Part shown: positions 17,145 through 25,840 of the stretch, piece after piece | Layout of the letters: every line of letters starts with the position of its first letter | Numbering within the stretch: position 1 is the stretch's first letter | Source: an uncultured Clostridia bacterium | GTDB lineage: Bacteria; Bacillota; Clostridia; Christensenellales; Borkfalkiaceae | Direction of reading: 5' to 3' | Assembly: GCA_934271265.1 (NCBI GenBank) | Contig: CAKQRE010000043.1 | Coordinates: forward strand, 1-53,650 | DNA length: 53,650 bases | The notes under the pieces: model-generated | Databases searched by the model: none | What the model saw: the letters and a program-made list of their open reading frames with translations, nothing else | Told to the model about the DNA's origin: nothing | Made by a program: the position numbers and the translations under genes

Positions 17145-18860
17145 TCACCTTGCCTTCTTTATTCCCCAGGAAAGTATATTTTCGGCGGTACCCGACTGAG
17201 CGGTTTTTACCGTTACGACAAGAGCATCGCCGGAAACTTCAACCTCCGCCCACGAGCTCACCTTCGACGGCAGAGCGTACGCGTAAAGAGATTCGTCATG
17301 CGGGAAGATACTGCTTTCTCCCTTTGCCTGATCCCCCGCAGGTCCGTTCATAACGTAAATAACGCCGTCCGGATCTTTTATGTACGCAACGCCGTTGATT
17401 TCTTCCGTCTTTTCCTCGGTCGCTTCCCCGTTTCCGTTTAAAGGACGGGTGCGCGAAACCATATGGTCATGCCCCTGCAATACGATATCGACCCCGTATT
17501 CCGCGAAAAGCCCCTTCAGTTGAGCCGCAAGAGCGAGAGTGATCCCGTTTCTCGTTTTGTCCGACCCCCACTTCCCGACGGAATACATCGGGTTATGCAT
17601 GGAGACCACCGTCCATTTTTCCGTCTTGTTCTGCAATTCGCTTTCCAGCCAGGAATACTGCGCGTTGGTCAGTTTGCTTCCGTTCAGCTCGTTGGTATTC
17701 AGCATGATAAACTTTACGTTTCCGTAACTGAACGAATAATAGAAACCGAGTTTTGTATTGCTTTGCAACGGAATTTTATAATCGAACCGGTTAAACGTTT
17801 CGTTGCTTCCGTTTTTATAAGTCGTTTCATGGTTGCCGGATATCGCCATTACGGGGATCTTCGACAAATACTTAACGTTCGCGTTAAGCATATTATTCCA
17901 ATAATTCTGATATCTGGAATATTCGACGACGTCGCCGGTATGCACCATAAATCTCACGTCCCTATCTGCCGTAACGCTTTTAAGAACGTACGAAAACGCC
18001 GTTCCCGTGCCCGCTCCGCCGTTCGACTTGTTGCCTTCTGCCTGCGAATCGCTGACGTGAACGAATTTCCATGCGCCTTTTTCGTTCGGATCGACGGACT
18101 CGATCGGAACGGATTCGGTAAAACAGCCCATATAGTTGTCGCCCGTCGAATAGACGTATTCCGTACCGGGGGTCAACGCGATCTCTGCCTTACAGGAATA
18201 GTATTTTATTGCGGTTTCGACCCCGCTTTCGATCTTATACGAGTCCGCGATCTCAAAACTTGCCCGAACAAGTTTCTCCTCGCCGCCCGACTTTTCCCTG
18301 ATCTTCAGAACGGGACGGGCAGGTTCCGTTTCGGTATTCCAGGTGAATCCGTAAACACAATTCGCCGCGTCGTATAAGCTCATTGTCAGATTCACGGGAG
18401 CGTAAAGCGACCGATCCTTTTTTAAATACTCCGCAAGCGTTTTACCGTACGTAAAAGTATCGATCTCGTTCGTGCTTTTTTCTCCGCACGATTTGCAAGC
18501 CTTGGCAAAAACCTGCGGCTTGCTTTCCGTCGCCTCCGAAACGAGATATTCGTCGTTCACGATCTCTTCGGTAAACGTATGCCCTTTTGCTTTCAGCGTG
18601 ACCGAATCCGGATCGGTCTCAACGTAATCTATCCCTTTTTTCAGAAAGATCTTTCCGCAATCGCAGGTATAATACGCCGAATTCCCGCCCGTGGTGCAAG
18701 TCGGTCTGACCGCTTTGACCAACGTATACTCGTGCACGTGAAGATCCGCCGATCCGCTTTCGCTCGTCCCCGCCGATTGCCCTCCGCCCGACGCGGAACC
18801 GCAACCAAACATCGAAACGCCTATCGCAACCGCGACAAACAAACAAATCAATCTCCTCAT
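17145..18860 (-). CDS. Metallophosphoesterase lipoprotein (purple acid phosphatase-like)
   Basis: A 571-residue surface lipoprotein with lipobox MFGC at about 17-20. A Cys-rich N-terminal module (HVHEYTLVK, PTCTTGG, CDCG, later CKSCGEK) resembles the modules of the lipoprotein at 39657-42368. An Fn3-like domain precedes a calcineurin-type core with all metal motifs: VHVSDSQ, HTGDVVEYS, SGNHETT, SMHNPMY and QGHDHMVSRT. It should remove phosphate from an unknown ester outside the cell, perhaps from a decorated glycan. It lies between the GDSL and GH29 genes in one operon. Confidence 0.9.
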   Translation of the reverse strand: MRRLICLFVAVAIGVSMFGCGSASGGGQSAGTSESGSADLHVHEYTLVKAVRPTCTTGGNSAYYTCDCGKIFLKKGIDYVETDPDSVTLKAKGHTFTEEIVNDEYLVSEATESKPQVFAKACKSCGEKSTNEIDTFTYGKTLAEYLKKDRSLYAPVNLTMSLYDAANCVYGFTWNTETEPARPVLKIREKSGGEEKLVRASFEIADSYKIESGVETAIKYYSCKAEIALTPGTEYVYSTGDNYMGCFTESVPIESVDPNEKGAWKFVHVSDSQAEGNKSNGGAGTGTAFSYVLKSVTADRDVRFMVHTGDVVEYSRYQNYWNNMLNANVKYLSKIPVMAISGNHETTYKNGSNETFNRFDYKIPLQSNTKLGFYYSFSYGNVKFIMLNTNELNGSKLTNAQYSWLESELQNKTEKWTVVSMHNPMYSVGKWGSDKTRNGITLALAAQLKGLFAEYGVDIVLQGHDHMVSRTRPLNGNGEATEEKTEEINGVAYIKDPDGVIYVMNGPAGDQAKGESSIFPHDESLYAYALPSKVSSWAEVEVSGDALVVTVKTAQSGTAENILSWGIKKAR

Positions 18861-18883
18861 TTCCCTGTTTCCTTATGTTATTT

Positions 18884-19831
18884 TCAGAATTTCAATTCTC
18901 TGATTTTTTCGACCAGATTCTCGCCGCAGATCTCTCCGCCGGACGCGTTTGGATGTAGTTTATCGTAAAAATACTTTTCATCATACGGAATAAGCGTATC
19001 GCCACGAATTATTTTCACATTTTTTAAAGATGCCGAATACTTTTCGATCAACGAACGAATTTCGCATATTTCATCGAATGCGTCGGGATAATCCGAACGC
19101 CAGAGCGGTGTTATAACCAAAACGGGGATATCTCCGTATACCGACGGTAATTTTTCAAAAAACTCCGCAACATATTTCTCTTTATCAGCCCAATAACAAA
19201 GATTCGTTCCCATTGCGATAACAACCTTATCCGGAGTAAATTTTTCCAGCGGCATCAGAGAATTTTTATCGAAATAATACCCGCCTATCCCTTGATTGAG
19301 GATCTCGTAATCAAGCGTACGATTCGCTACGTTTACGAAGGTTTGCCCCGTCGCGAACGTTCCGTATCCTTGCGTTATGCTGTCGCCGATAAATAATACT
19401 TTCTCCCCTTTTTTCACCGCAAAAATATCGTCGTCGGAACGGAAATTTCCGACGGCTATATCCGCGTCCGTCGGAAAGTATAAGCAAACTTTTTTCTCTC
19501 CGCTTCCGAGAAGATATTCGAGTTTTCCTTCGACGGCGAGATCCGCCACTTTGTCCCGGGCAAACAGCTCCCCGTTTACGTATAAGTCGAACGTATCCTT
19601 ACTCGATACGTTCAGGATCTTATATCCGAATCCGAATTTTGTGGCTTTCGTGGTAAACTCAAGCGTTACGGATCCGTCAAAAGTAGTGCGCACAAAGAAG
19701 AACTCGTTGAATTTAAGATATTCGCGCTGTTTCGCCGAATAACGCGAAAAACTCATATAGCCGTTTTCGCACGGCAGGAAGTCATAAACTCCGTGAAAGT
19801 ATTTTTCCAGATTAAGGTTATCCAATGTCAT
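18884..19831 (-). CDS. SGNH/GDSL hydrolase (probable carbohydrate esterase)
   Basis: About 315 residues without signal peptide. An N-terminal beta-sandwich of about 140 residues precedes an SGNH domain with GDSITQG (nucleophile Ser), GIGG, MGTN and DKLHPNASG (Asp-His pair). This two-domain layout resembles CE2-like acetyl esterases. The exact start is uncertain: ATG 19831 is only two bases downstream of a perfect -10 box, so a transcript from that promoter would begin inside the codons that follow. TTG at 19825 or ATG at 19756 are alternatives. Confidence 0.85.
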   Translation of the reverse strand: MTLDNLNLEKYFHGVYDFLPCENGYMSFSRYSAKQREYLKFNEFFFVRTTFDGSVTLEFTTKATKFGFGYKILNVSSKDTFDLYVNGELFARDKVADLAVEGKLEYLLGSGEKKVCLYFPTDADIAVGNFRSDDDIFAVKKGEKVLFIGDSITQGYGTFATGQTFVNVANRTLDYEILNQGIGGYYFDKNSLMPLEKFTPDKVVIAMGTNLCYWADKEKYVAEFFEKLPSVYGDIPVLVITPLWRSDYPDAFDEICEIRSLIEKYSASLKNVKIIRGDTLIPYDEKYFYDKLHPNASGGEICGENLVEKIRELKF

Positions 19832-19833
19832 AT

Positions 19834-19862
19834 ATTATACCCGCATAACGGCTTTTTGTCAA
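19834..19862 (-). promoter_or_regulatory. Consensus sigma-70 promoter at the GDSL gene
   Basis: On the minus strand TTGACA (19862-19857), 17 bases, TATAAT (19839-19834). It is a perfect consensus ending two bases before the apparent ATG. Confidence 0.75.
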
Positions 19863-19919
19863 CCCCGCAACGCATGGCGTAAAATTTCCGCCGCGGTGAA
19901 GTACTTATACCGTTAGAAC

Positions 19920-19981
19920 ATGCCGGGCAAGAGTAATACGACCCCTGCCCGGCATAGCTGCGCGGCAAAATATCTGCCGCG
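19920..19981. repeat. Two strong hairpins between the GUS and GDSL genes
   Basis: CGCGGCA/TGCCGCG (19961-19967 with 19975-19981) and ATGCCGGGCA/TGCCCGGCAT (19920-19929 with 19946-19955) form perfect stems just past the GUS stop codon. Neither has a T run, so they may protect the 3' end of the upstream message or act as protein sites rather than terminators. Confidence 0.7.
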
Positions 19982-19989
19982 ACGAACGT

Positions 19990-21747
19990 TTATTTTTCGT
20001 TTTTATTTTTCCAACGCTCTTTCAGATAAAAAGCAGCCGATTTAGGTTGTCTTTCCCTCGTAAACACACCCTTTCGGTTTCCGTTTACGCGGATCGTACC
20101 CTGTTTGGTCATAAAGTCGGCAAAATTCCACACCAGCTCGCCCTGAACGTAAGGCAACTCGTCGAACACCCTGCTATATTCCTTTAAAAATTCCGTCTGA
20201 TATTCTTCGGAAAACGCAAGAGCCGGCGCGGAATGTAATCCTTCGATCCCTTCCGCTCCGAATTCAAACATAATGATCGGCTTTCCGAACTGCTTATAAT
20301 AGGCTTCGAGATCACGCCTTAAAAGAGGTTCCGCGGCTTTTATATTTCCTATTTCGTCATACCAGCCGAAATAACGGTTAAGCCCGATAAAATCCACGAG
20401 ATCTCCTATCTTATTGCCTTCGCAGGAGCGCGTAAGCTCTGCGGTCGTAACGGGCAGATCCGTAAGAGAACGGACGTATCCGATCACCTCGGAAAAGTAC
20501 TCTCTGCTCGCAGCCTCATAAGTTGCCGCCTCGTTTGCAACGCTCACCATTGCCATGCAGGGATGGTTTTTATCCCGTTCCAGCATGATGCGAAGCGAAT
20601 TTTTGTGCAAGGCAAGCGTAACGTCGTCAAGTCTGTCTTTTCCGTATGTATAATCGGGCCAATTGTTGCACCCGACGGCGGGCACTTCGTCGACGACGAG
20701 CATCCCGTATTCGTCGGCAAGATCCATGATCTCTTCGGCGTAGGGATAATGGCTTGTACGGAAACAGTTTGCGTTGATCCATTTAAGAAGTTCGAAATCT
20801 CTTATATTGACAGCCGAATTATTCCCTTTTCCGATCACCGGAAAGTCCTCGTGCATGCCGAATCCTTTCAGATAAACGGGCTCGTCGTTGACGTACAGGG
20901 ATCTATCGTCGAAAGAGATTTTTCTGATCCCGAATTTCTCCCGGTAACAGTCCGTTGCCGTGCGGACGGTAAGCGTATAAAGGTAAGATTTTCCGACCTG
21001 CCATAAATGCGGATCTTTTATGTAGATCCCGCCCGTTCTGCTCGTCGCGACGATTTCGTCGTTTTCATCCGTAACGGTATACACGGCATCCGTGCCGTCG
21101 CCTTTCAATTCCGCCGAAACAGCATGATAATCGCCGTTTACGACCGTTCTGATCACGATGTCGTCGATATGTTTTTCCGGCAACGAATAGATCAGCACGC
21201 TGCGATGGATCCCCGTATAATTATAAAAATCGTGATTGATGATCTGCTTCTCTTTCGGAAACCTGTCTTTATCGCCGCTCACGGCATACTTGCCCAATTG
21301 ATCGTAAACAAACAAGTCGTTGCCGTTGACGATCCTTCCGGAAGGAAGAGTATGATAATCCAGCCTGTTATCTATAACGACCGTCAGTCTGTTATTCTCT
21401 TTCAACGCCGGCAAAAGCAGATCGACGGGTAAGAAAGCCGATTCGCTCCCTCCGATATATTCGCCGTTCAGATAAACCTTGCACTTATGGCTCGCAGCGC
21501 CTATACGCACCCTGTATTCTCTGCCCTTTTCGACAGGGCAGGAAAACAGCGTTTCATAGGCAACCTTGCCGACGTATTCGCGCAGATCGTACTCGGTAAC
21601 CACGTCGTTCATACTTGCGGGTACCGGCATGAGCCTGTATTCTTTTAACGGCTCGACGGGCAGAAACCCGTCGTCGACCGTTCTAAATCTCCATATACCG
21701 TCGATATTAACGGCACTTCTACAAACGTTTGTTTGTACTTTAAGCAT
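19990..21747 (-). CDS. uidA: Beta-glucuronidase (GH2)
   Basis: A 585-residue intracellular glycosidase releasing glucuronate from beta-glucuronides. It has the GH2 order of sugar-binding sandwich, Ig-like domain and TIM barrel. The acid/base Glu is in VSVANEAAT (about 404) and the nucleophile Glu in IIMFEFGAEG (about 495). NGNRKGVFTRERQPKSAAF near 552-570 contains the N-x-K motif that binds the glucuronate carboxylate and separates glucuronidases from galactosidases. Length is close to E. coli UidA (603). It follows the ABC transporter and surface proteins and feeds the uxuA operon downstream. Confidence 0.94.
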   Translation of the reverse strand: MLKVQTNVCRSAVNIDGIWRFRTVDDGFLPVEPLKEYRLMPVPASMNDVVTEYDLREYVGKVAYETLFSCPVEKGREYRVRIGAASHKCKVYLNGEYIGGSESAFLPVDLLLPALKENNRLTVVIDNRLDYHTLPSGRIVNGNDLFVYDQLGKYAVSGDKDRFPKEKQIINHDFYNYTGIHRSVLIYSLPEKHIDDIVIRTVVNGDYHAVSAELKGDGTDAVYTVTDENDEIVATSRTGGIYIKDPHLWQVGKSYLYTLTVRTATDCYREKFGIRKISFDDRSLYVNDEPVYLKGFGMHEDFPVIGKGNNSAVNIRDFELLKWINANCFRTSHYPYAEEIMDLADEYGMLVVDEVPAVGCNNWPDYTYGKDRLDDVTLALHKNSLRIMLERDKNHPCMAMVSVANEAATYEAASREYFSEVIGYVRSLTDLPVTTAELTRSCEGNKIGDLVDFIGLNRYFGWYDEIGNIKAAEPLLRRDLEAYYKQFGKPIIMFEFGAEGIEGLHSAPALAFSEEYQTEFLKEYSRVFDELPYVQGELVWNFADFMTKQGTIRVNGNRKGVFTRERQPKSAAFYLKERWKNKNEK

Positions 21748-21765
21748 TGTTCAGTTCCTTAATTC

Positions 21766-23694
21766 TTATTTGGCGGTAAAGACTACGCCGGCGGGCAGAC
21801 TTTTTATTTCCGTTGCCGGATTCGCATTGTCGCTGCTGCAACCGATCAATTTATAAGAAGCCGCGGTTATTTTTACGCTTGTAAACTCGTTGGAAGTACA
21901 CCGGTGTCCGAACATGTTTACGATCTCTTCTCCTGCGGCGTTGATCGTTACGTTTTTAAGCCTGCTTTCAATCAGAAATCTCGAGGACAGAAAACCGACG
22001 TCATATTTGATTACGGACGTAATTCCGGTCGAACTCACGACGGTTTCTTTCACGTCGTATTTACCGACGTTGACCGTAACGTTGATCAGATCCGCGTCTC
22101 TTATCGTATGCGCAAGCAAGGTCGAATTCATAACGTTCAGGTAGTGAACGTTATCGAAAGTCAGGTCCTTGAATACCGCGCCCGATCCGACGTGTCCGAA
22201 GATCCCGCCCGTCCCCGCCGTAACGTTCTTGATTTTATACCCGTTCCCGTCGAGCACCCCCTTGAATCCGGTCGCGCCGTTGGACGGATTCGAGTTGTCT
22301 CTTATGGCTGTGCAGGTCCCGTAATCGGCAAAATCGATATCGCCCGTAAGAACGTAATATCCCGTAAACGCCTTATAAGCCCCGTCTACCATCTTGAACT
22401 CGTCGAAATCGGTTGCGGCGGTAAGAATTTTAGTGCAGATCTCCGCTTTTGCCGGATAGCAGTATTGATCGGTATAAATCACCATGTCCGCGGACAGCAA
22501 TTCGTTGCCGCCGCTTGGAATGGCGTTTTTGTCAAGCGTGACCTCGTTCCCGTTTACCGCAACGGATACCGTCTTTCCGTTTAACGTTATCTCTTCGGTC
22601 GTACCGACAAGCCCGGCAGGAACGGTCAGCGAGCCGTTCTCTCTGCCTACCGTTATTTTTTCCGTCAGTTCTTTTTCGGGCAATCTTACTTCTATCTTTA
22701 TTTTTACGAACGCGTCCTCGCCGTTTGCCGTATACTTACCGACAAGAACGGTGTTGCCGCGCACTTTTGCCCTGACCGTATATCCGCCGTCCGCATTCCC
22801 CGTCAGTTCGACTTTCGAATCGTCGAAATCGGAATTATAATCCGCGTTGACGTCGAATTCCACCTTCGCGCCTTCCTGTTTGTCACCGTTTACCTGCACG
22901 GTAAAATCAAGACCGAGCGACTCCTTCAGACCGAGTTCTCCGTTTTCCGTCACGAGCGTGAGCCGATAGGACCCTTCGACTCTGTCAAAGTCCTCTTCGT
23001 TTTCGGGTTCGATCACCACTTCATTCGCATAAACGGTCACCGAAAAGGTTTTTTCGGAAAGGGAACCTCTTATCTCGGCGAAAACCGAGAAAGAAGTAAC
23101 ACCCGCCTTCACGCCTTTTACGGTCAGCAAACCGTTTTCGTCGACGACGGCGGTCGCCACGCCCTCGGCGGCTTGTTCCGTAACGGATACCGAATACCGG
23201 ATCTTTTCGTCGAGTTTATTCCCGTTGAAAAGGGCATACAGCTGCGCCTTGAACTCTCCGCCGCCGGCAATGCGGATCTCGTCGCTTACTCCCCCGATGC
23301 TTGCGCTGTACGGAGAATCGGAAACGATAACTCTGCATTTTGCGTTTGTCTCGCCGACGCTTGCGACGATATCGCAAGCTCCGACGTTTTTCGCCGTAAC
23401 GACGCCGTCGTTCGTCACGGTCGCGACGGTTTCGTTATCGCTTGAAAAAAGCGCCGCGGAACCGTCCGACGCCGTTGCGACGAGAACGGCGGTTTCATAC
23501 TTTGACAGTTCGAGAGATTTCACGTTGAGCGTAACCGTGACCGTTTCGCTCACGCTTTCGCTGCCCGAACCGGAAATATCCGATGAATCCGGGGTCGGAT
23601 CGCCTTTTTTCTTACACCCGGTCAAAGCTACGGCAAGGCATACGGATACAATCAAAATGAGGGATAATATAATACCTGTTTTTCTTTTATACAT
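21766..23694 (-). CDS. Surface lipoprotein with Ig-like domains and GLUG-like beta-helix
   Basis: 642 residues with lipobox ALTGC near 22-26 followed by a Ser/Gly linker. A Big_2-like domain follows (LELSKYETAVL, ATVTNDGVVTAKNVG), then further Ig-like repeats. The C-terminal part has DIDF...FKGVLDGNGYKIKN and IFGHV...FKDLTFDN, the GLUG-type repeats of a right-handed helix also present in the lipoprotein at 39657-42368. It probably binds glycan at the cell surface. No catalytic motif seen. Confidence 0.85.
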   Translation of the reverse strand: MYKRKTGIILSLILIVSVCLAVALTGCKKKGDPTPDSSDISGSGSESVSETVTVTLNVKSLELSKYETAVLVATASDGSAALFSSDNETVATVTNDGVVTAKNVGACDIVASVGETNAKCRVIVSDSPYSASIGGVSDEIRIAGGGEFKAQLYALFNGNKLDEKIRYSVSVTEQAAEGVATAVVDENGLLTVKGVKAGVTSFSVFAEIRGSLSEKTFSVTVYANEVVIEPENEEDFDRVEGSYRLTLVTENGELGLKESLGLDFTVQVNGDKQEGAKVEFDVNADYNSDFDDSKVELTGNADGGYTVRAKVRGNTVLVGKYTANGEDAFVKIKIEVRLPEKELTEKITVGRENGSLTVPAGLVGTTEEITLNGKTVSVAVNGNEVTLDKNAIPSGGNELLSADMVIYTDQYCYPAKAEICTKILTAATDFDEFKMVDGAYKAFTGYYVLTGDIDFADYGTCTAIRDNSNPSNGATGFKGVLDGNGYKIKNVTAGTGGIFGHVGSGAVFKDLTFDNVHYLNVMNSTLLAHTIRDADLINVTVNVGKYDVKETVVSSTGITSVIKYDVGFLSSRFLIESRLKNVTINAAGEEIVNMFGHRCTSNEFTSVKITAASYKLIGCSSDNANPATEIKSLPAGVVFTAK

Positions 23695-23712
23695 ATTTTT
23701 CTCCTCGCCGTA

Positions 23713-25830
23713 TCAATCCAGATCCCAATCGGCAAAAACGACGTCCGCCAACTGTCCTTCTTTAAGATGAGTATTCTGAAGCGAATTAAAATCGTTATAA
23801 AACGCTTTACGAAGAGCCTTTAACTGCGTATCGTTATAGGTCGACGCGTAAGTCGTGCATAAAACCAATCTCGGGAACTGCGATTCTATCAGGATGTTTT
23901 TATAAAGGATCTCATACTTTTCGGGATCCGTTTCCTTATACGGTTCTATTGCCTTATACGCCTGATCGAACAGATCCAACCAATGGTTTATCATTCCCTG
24001 CGGCCAGATCTCTTCGCCGGCAAGAGCGTTCGAGTGAACGCCGCCGCCCGTTTTGGCTTCTTTGGCGCGTTGATTTGCCTGAAGCTCGTTGAAATACCGG
24101 CGCATATACGGCTCGGCTTCCGCAAAATAGTTTTTGAACCAGAAGTCGACAACTTCGCCGTAATTATAGTTGCAGTTGAATTCGAATTTCGCCGCAAGAT
24201 AATCCCTTAATTTCGCAAAGCCGCTGCAATTGGAATTTTCGTACGAGCCTTCGCTATAAACGTAACTTGCGTTATAACTCTTGAAGAACCGCAGATTTTC
24301 GGGAATGGTCTCAAAGCTGTTATACGGATAAAAATACATCCAGTAGTTTACTTCGTAAAGCCAGAGATACATTTTTCCGCCAAGCCCCGCCCATGCTTTT
24401 ACGGCATTGGCATAAACCTGATTTTCGATCTCATAGAAACTATGAACGTAGTTTGCCGCAGACGCCGCATATTCTACCGAAACGCGATCGTGGCAATAAA
24501 GTTTTTCGTTGTTGCCGTTTTCGTCTTTTTGCAGCACGGCCTGAACGGTATCGGTTTCGTCTTTGATAAATCTGTAAAGATCGTCCGGCTGTCCTTTCCC
24601 TTCCGCGTCGTAAACGATATTGCCGCTCGCATCGTGCACCACGGGAGCTTTCACGCCCGTGCCGTAAGCAAGAAGGACGATATTGAATTCCTTGTTTTCG
24701 GAGAATCCGTCTCTGATCGCCTGATCGGAGGCAAGGTATTCGTTGACCTTATCGGCAACGTCGTTTGTAAACGTAAGCATCGCCCCCGCGATCGTGTTTC
24801 CGTAATGTTCATAGGATTGACGGCAGGCGTCGCAGGAACAATGCGTAACGTCGTTATAGCCTAACATTACGTCGTTTTGCGAAATTCTGATGTTATCGAC
24901 GCCCGGTTTTGCCTTCATAAAGCCGATTATGGCATTTGCGTAGGTTTCCGTCATCGCACCGTATTCCGACTCGTCGCCGTGCGCGGTAAAGCAAGGCTGC
25001 CACTGGTTGTTTTTCAGTTTGTTGTTTTCGATCTCCATGGTATCGGAAAACCAAAGGGGATGAGCGGCTTTTTCGGCGATCGTCGTAAAGTCCGTAATAT
25101 TGTGAACGGCGTTCGTTCCCGTATTCAGGATCAGTTCGCCCGTGGAGAACCCCATATCGTACTTTTTGGCGGAAGTCATTTTATTGCTCGCCACACGATA
25201 GGCGTAATCGGGAGCCTCTACGATATCCATGGCGGGGATCGTCCCGTCCGCCCCGGTGAACACTTCCATATCGGCAGACAGCTTTTCGTACCCTAAAACA
25301 TACTTCAGAAAGGCTATCGCGCCCATCTGGTAGCCGCGTTCGGAATAAGCCTGAATAAACACGCTTTTACCGACGGTGGTGACCATATACCCGGAAACGC
25401 CGAGTACGGAATATTCCGGCAATGAAAGCCCCGCCTCTTCAAAGGCATCGTCGTTCCCGACGAATATATATTTCTCTCCGACTTCGCCGTCGGCAGTCTC
25501 GGGAACGTTGACATTGCTCGCGGCGAAGGTCTGCCTTTGTATCAGGCTGATCGCCCCAGTCGTCTGCCAGCCCCCGCCGACGATTTTATATTCCGTCGAA
25601 CCGTTTTTGACGTACGTTCCTATCGCCTTGTCGTAATTCACGTTTACGTTATGCAGCGAATTCGTAACGTAATGAGCTTCGTCCGCCGTGACGGGCGATA
25701 AGGGGGACGGGACGTTTCCGCCCGCGCCCGATTCGCCGCCGCCCTTTTTCTTGCAGGCGGTAAGCCCGGAAGCAACACCGGCGGAAAGACATAATGCAGT
25801 CAATAAAGAAATTATTTTTTTCCCTTTCAT
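23713..25830 (-). CDS. DUF4838-like lipoprotein, putative glycoside hydrolase
   Basis: 705 residues with lipobox GLTAC near 23-27. The first about 170 residues resemble an alpha-glucuronidase-type N-terminal domain (EKYIFVGND, GYMVTTVGKSVFIQA, RGYQMGAIAFLKYVLG). A barrel-like middle contains SQNDVMLG and the Cys cluster HCSCDACRQSYEHYG, the pattern of DUF4838 proteins, and a helical C-terminal part follows. The fold prediction is family knowledge; the substrate is unknown. Its place between the transporter and the beta-glucuronidase suggests action on a uronic-acid glycan outside the cell. Confidence 0.82.
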   Translation of the reverse strand: MKGKKIISLLTALCLSAGVASGLTACKKKGGGESGAGGNVPSPLSPVTADEAHYVTNSLHNVNVNYDKAIGTYVKNGSTEYKIVGGGWQTTGAISLIQRQTFAASNVNVPETADGEVGEKYIFVGNDDAFEEAGLSLPEYSVLGVSGYMVTTVGKSVFIQAYSERGYQMGAIAFLKYVLGYEKLSADMEVFTGADGTIPAMDIVEAPDYAYRVASNKMTSAKKYDMGFSTGELILNTGTNAVHNITDFTTIAEKAAHPLWFSDTMEIENNKLKNNQWQPCFTAHGDESEYGAMTETYANAIIGFMKAKPGVDNIRISQNDVMLGYNDVTHCSCDACRQSYEHYGNTIAGAMLTFTNDVADKVNEYLASDQAIRDGFSENKEFNIVLLAYGTGVKAPVVHDASGNIVYDAEGKGQPDDLYRFIKDETDTVQAVLQKDENGNNEKLYCHDRVSVEYAASAANYVHSFYEIENQVYANAVKAWAGLGGKMYLWLYEVNYWMYFYPYNSFETIPENLRFFKSYNASYVYSEGSYENSNCSGFAKLRDYLAAKFEFNCNYNYGEVVDFWFKNYFAEAEPYMRRYFNELQANQRAKEAKTGGGVHSNALAGEEIWPQGMINHWLDLFDQAYKAIEPYKETDPEKYEILYKNILIESQFPRLVLCTTYASTYNDTQLKALRKAFYNDFNSLQNTHLKEGQLADVVFADWDLD

Positions 25831-25840
25831 CTTTTTCTCC

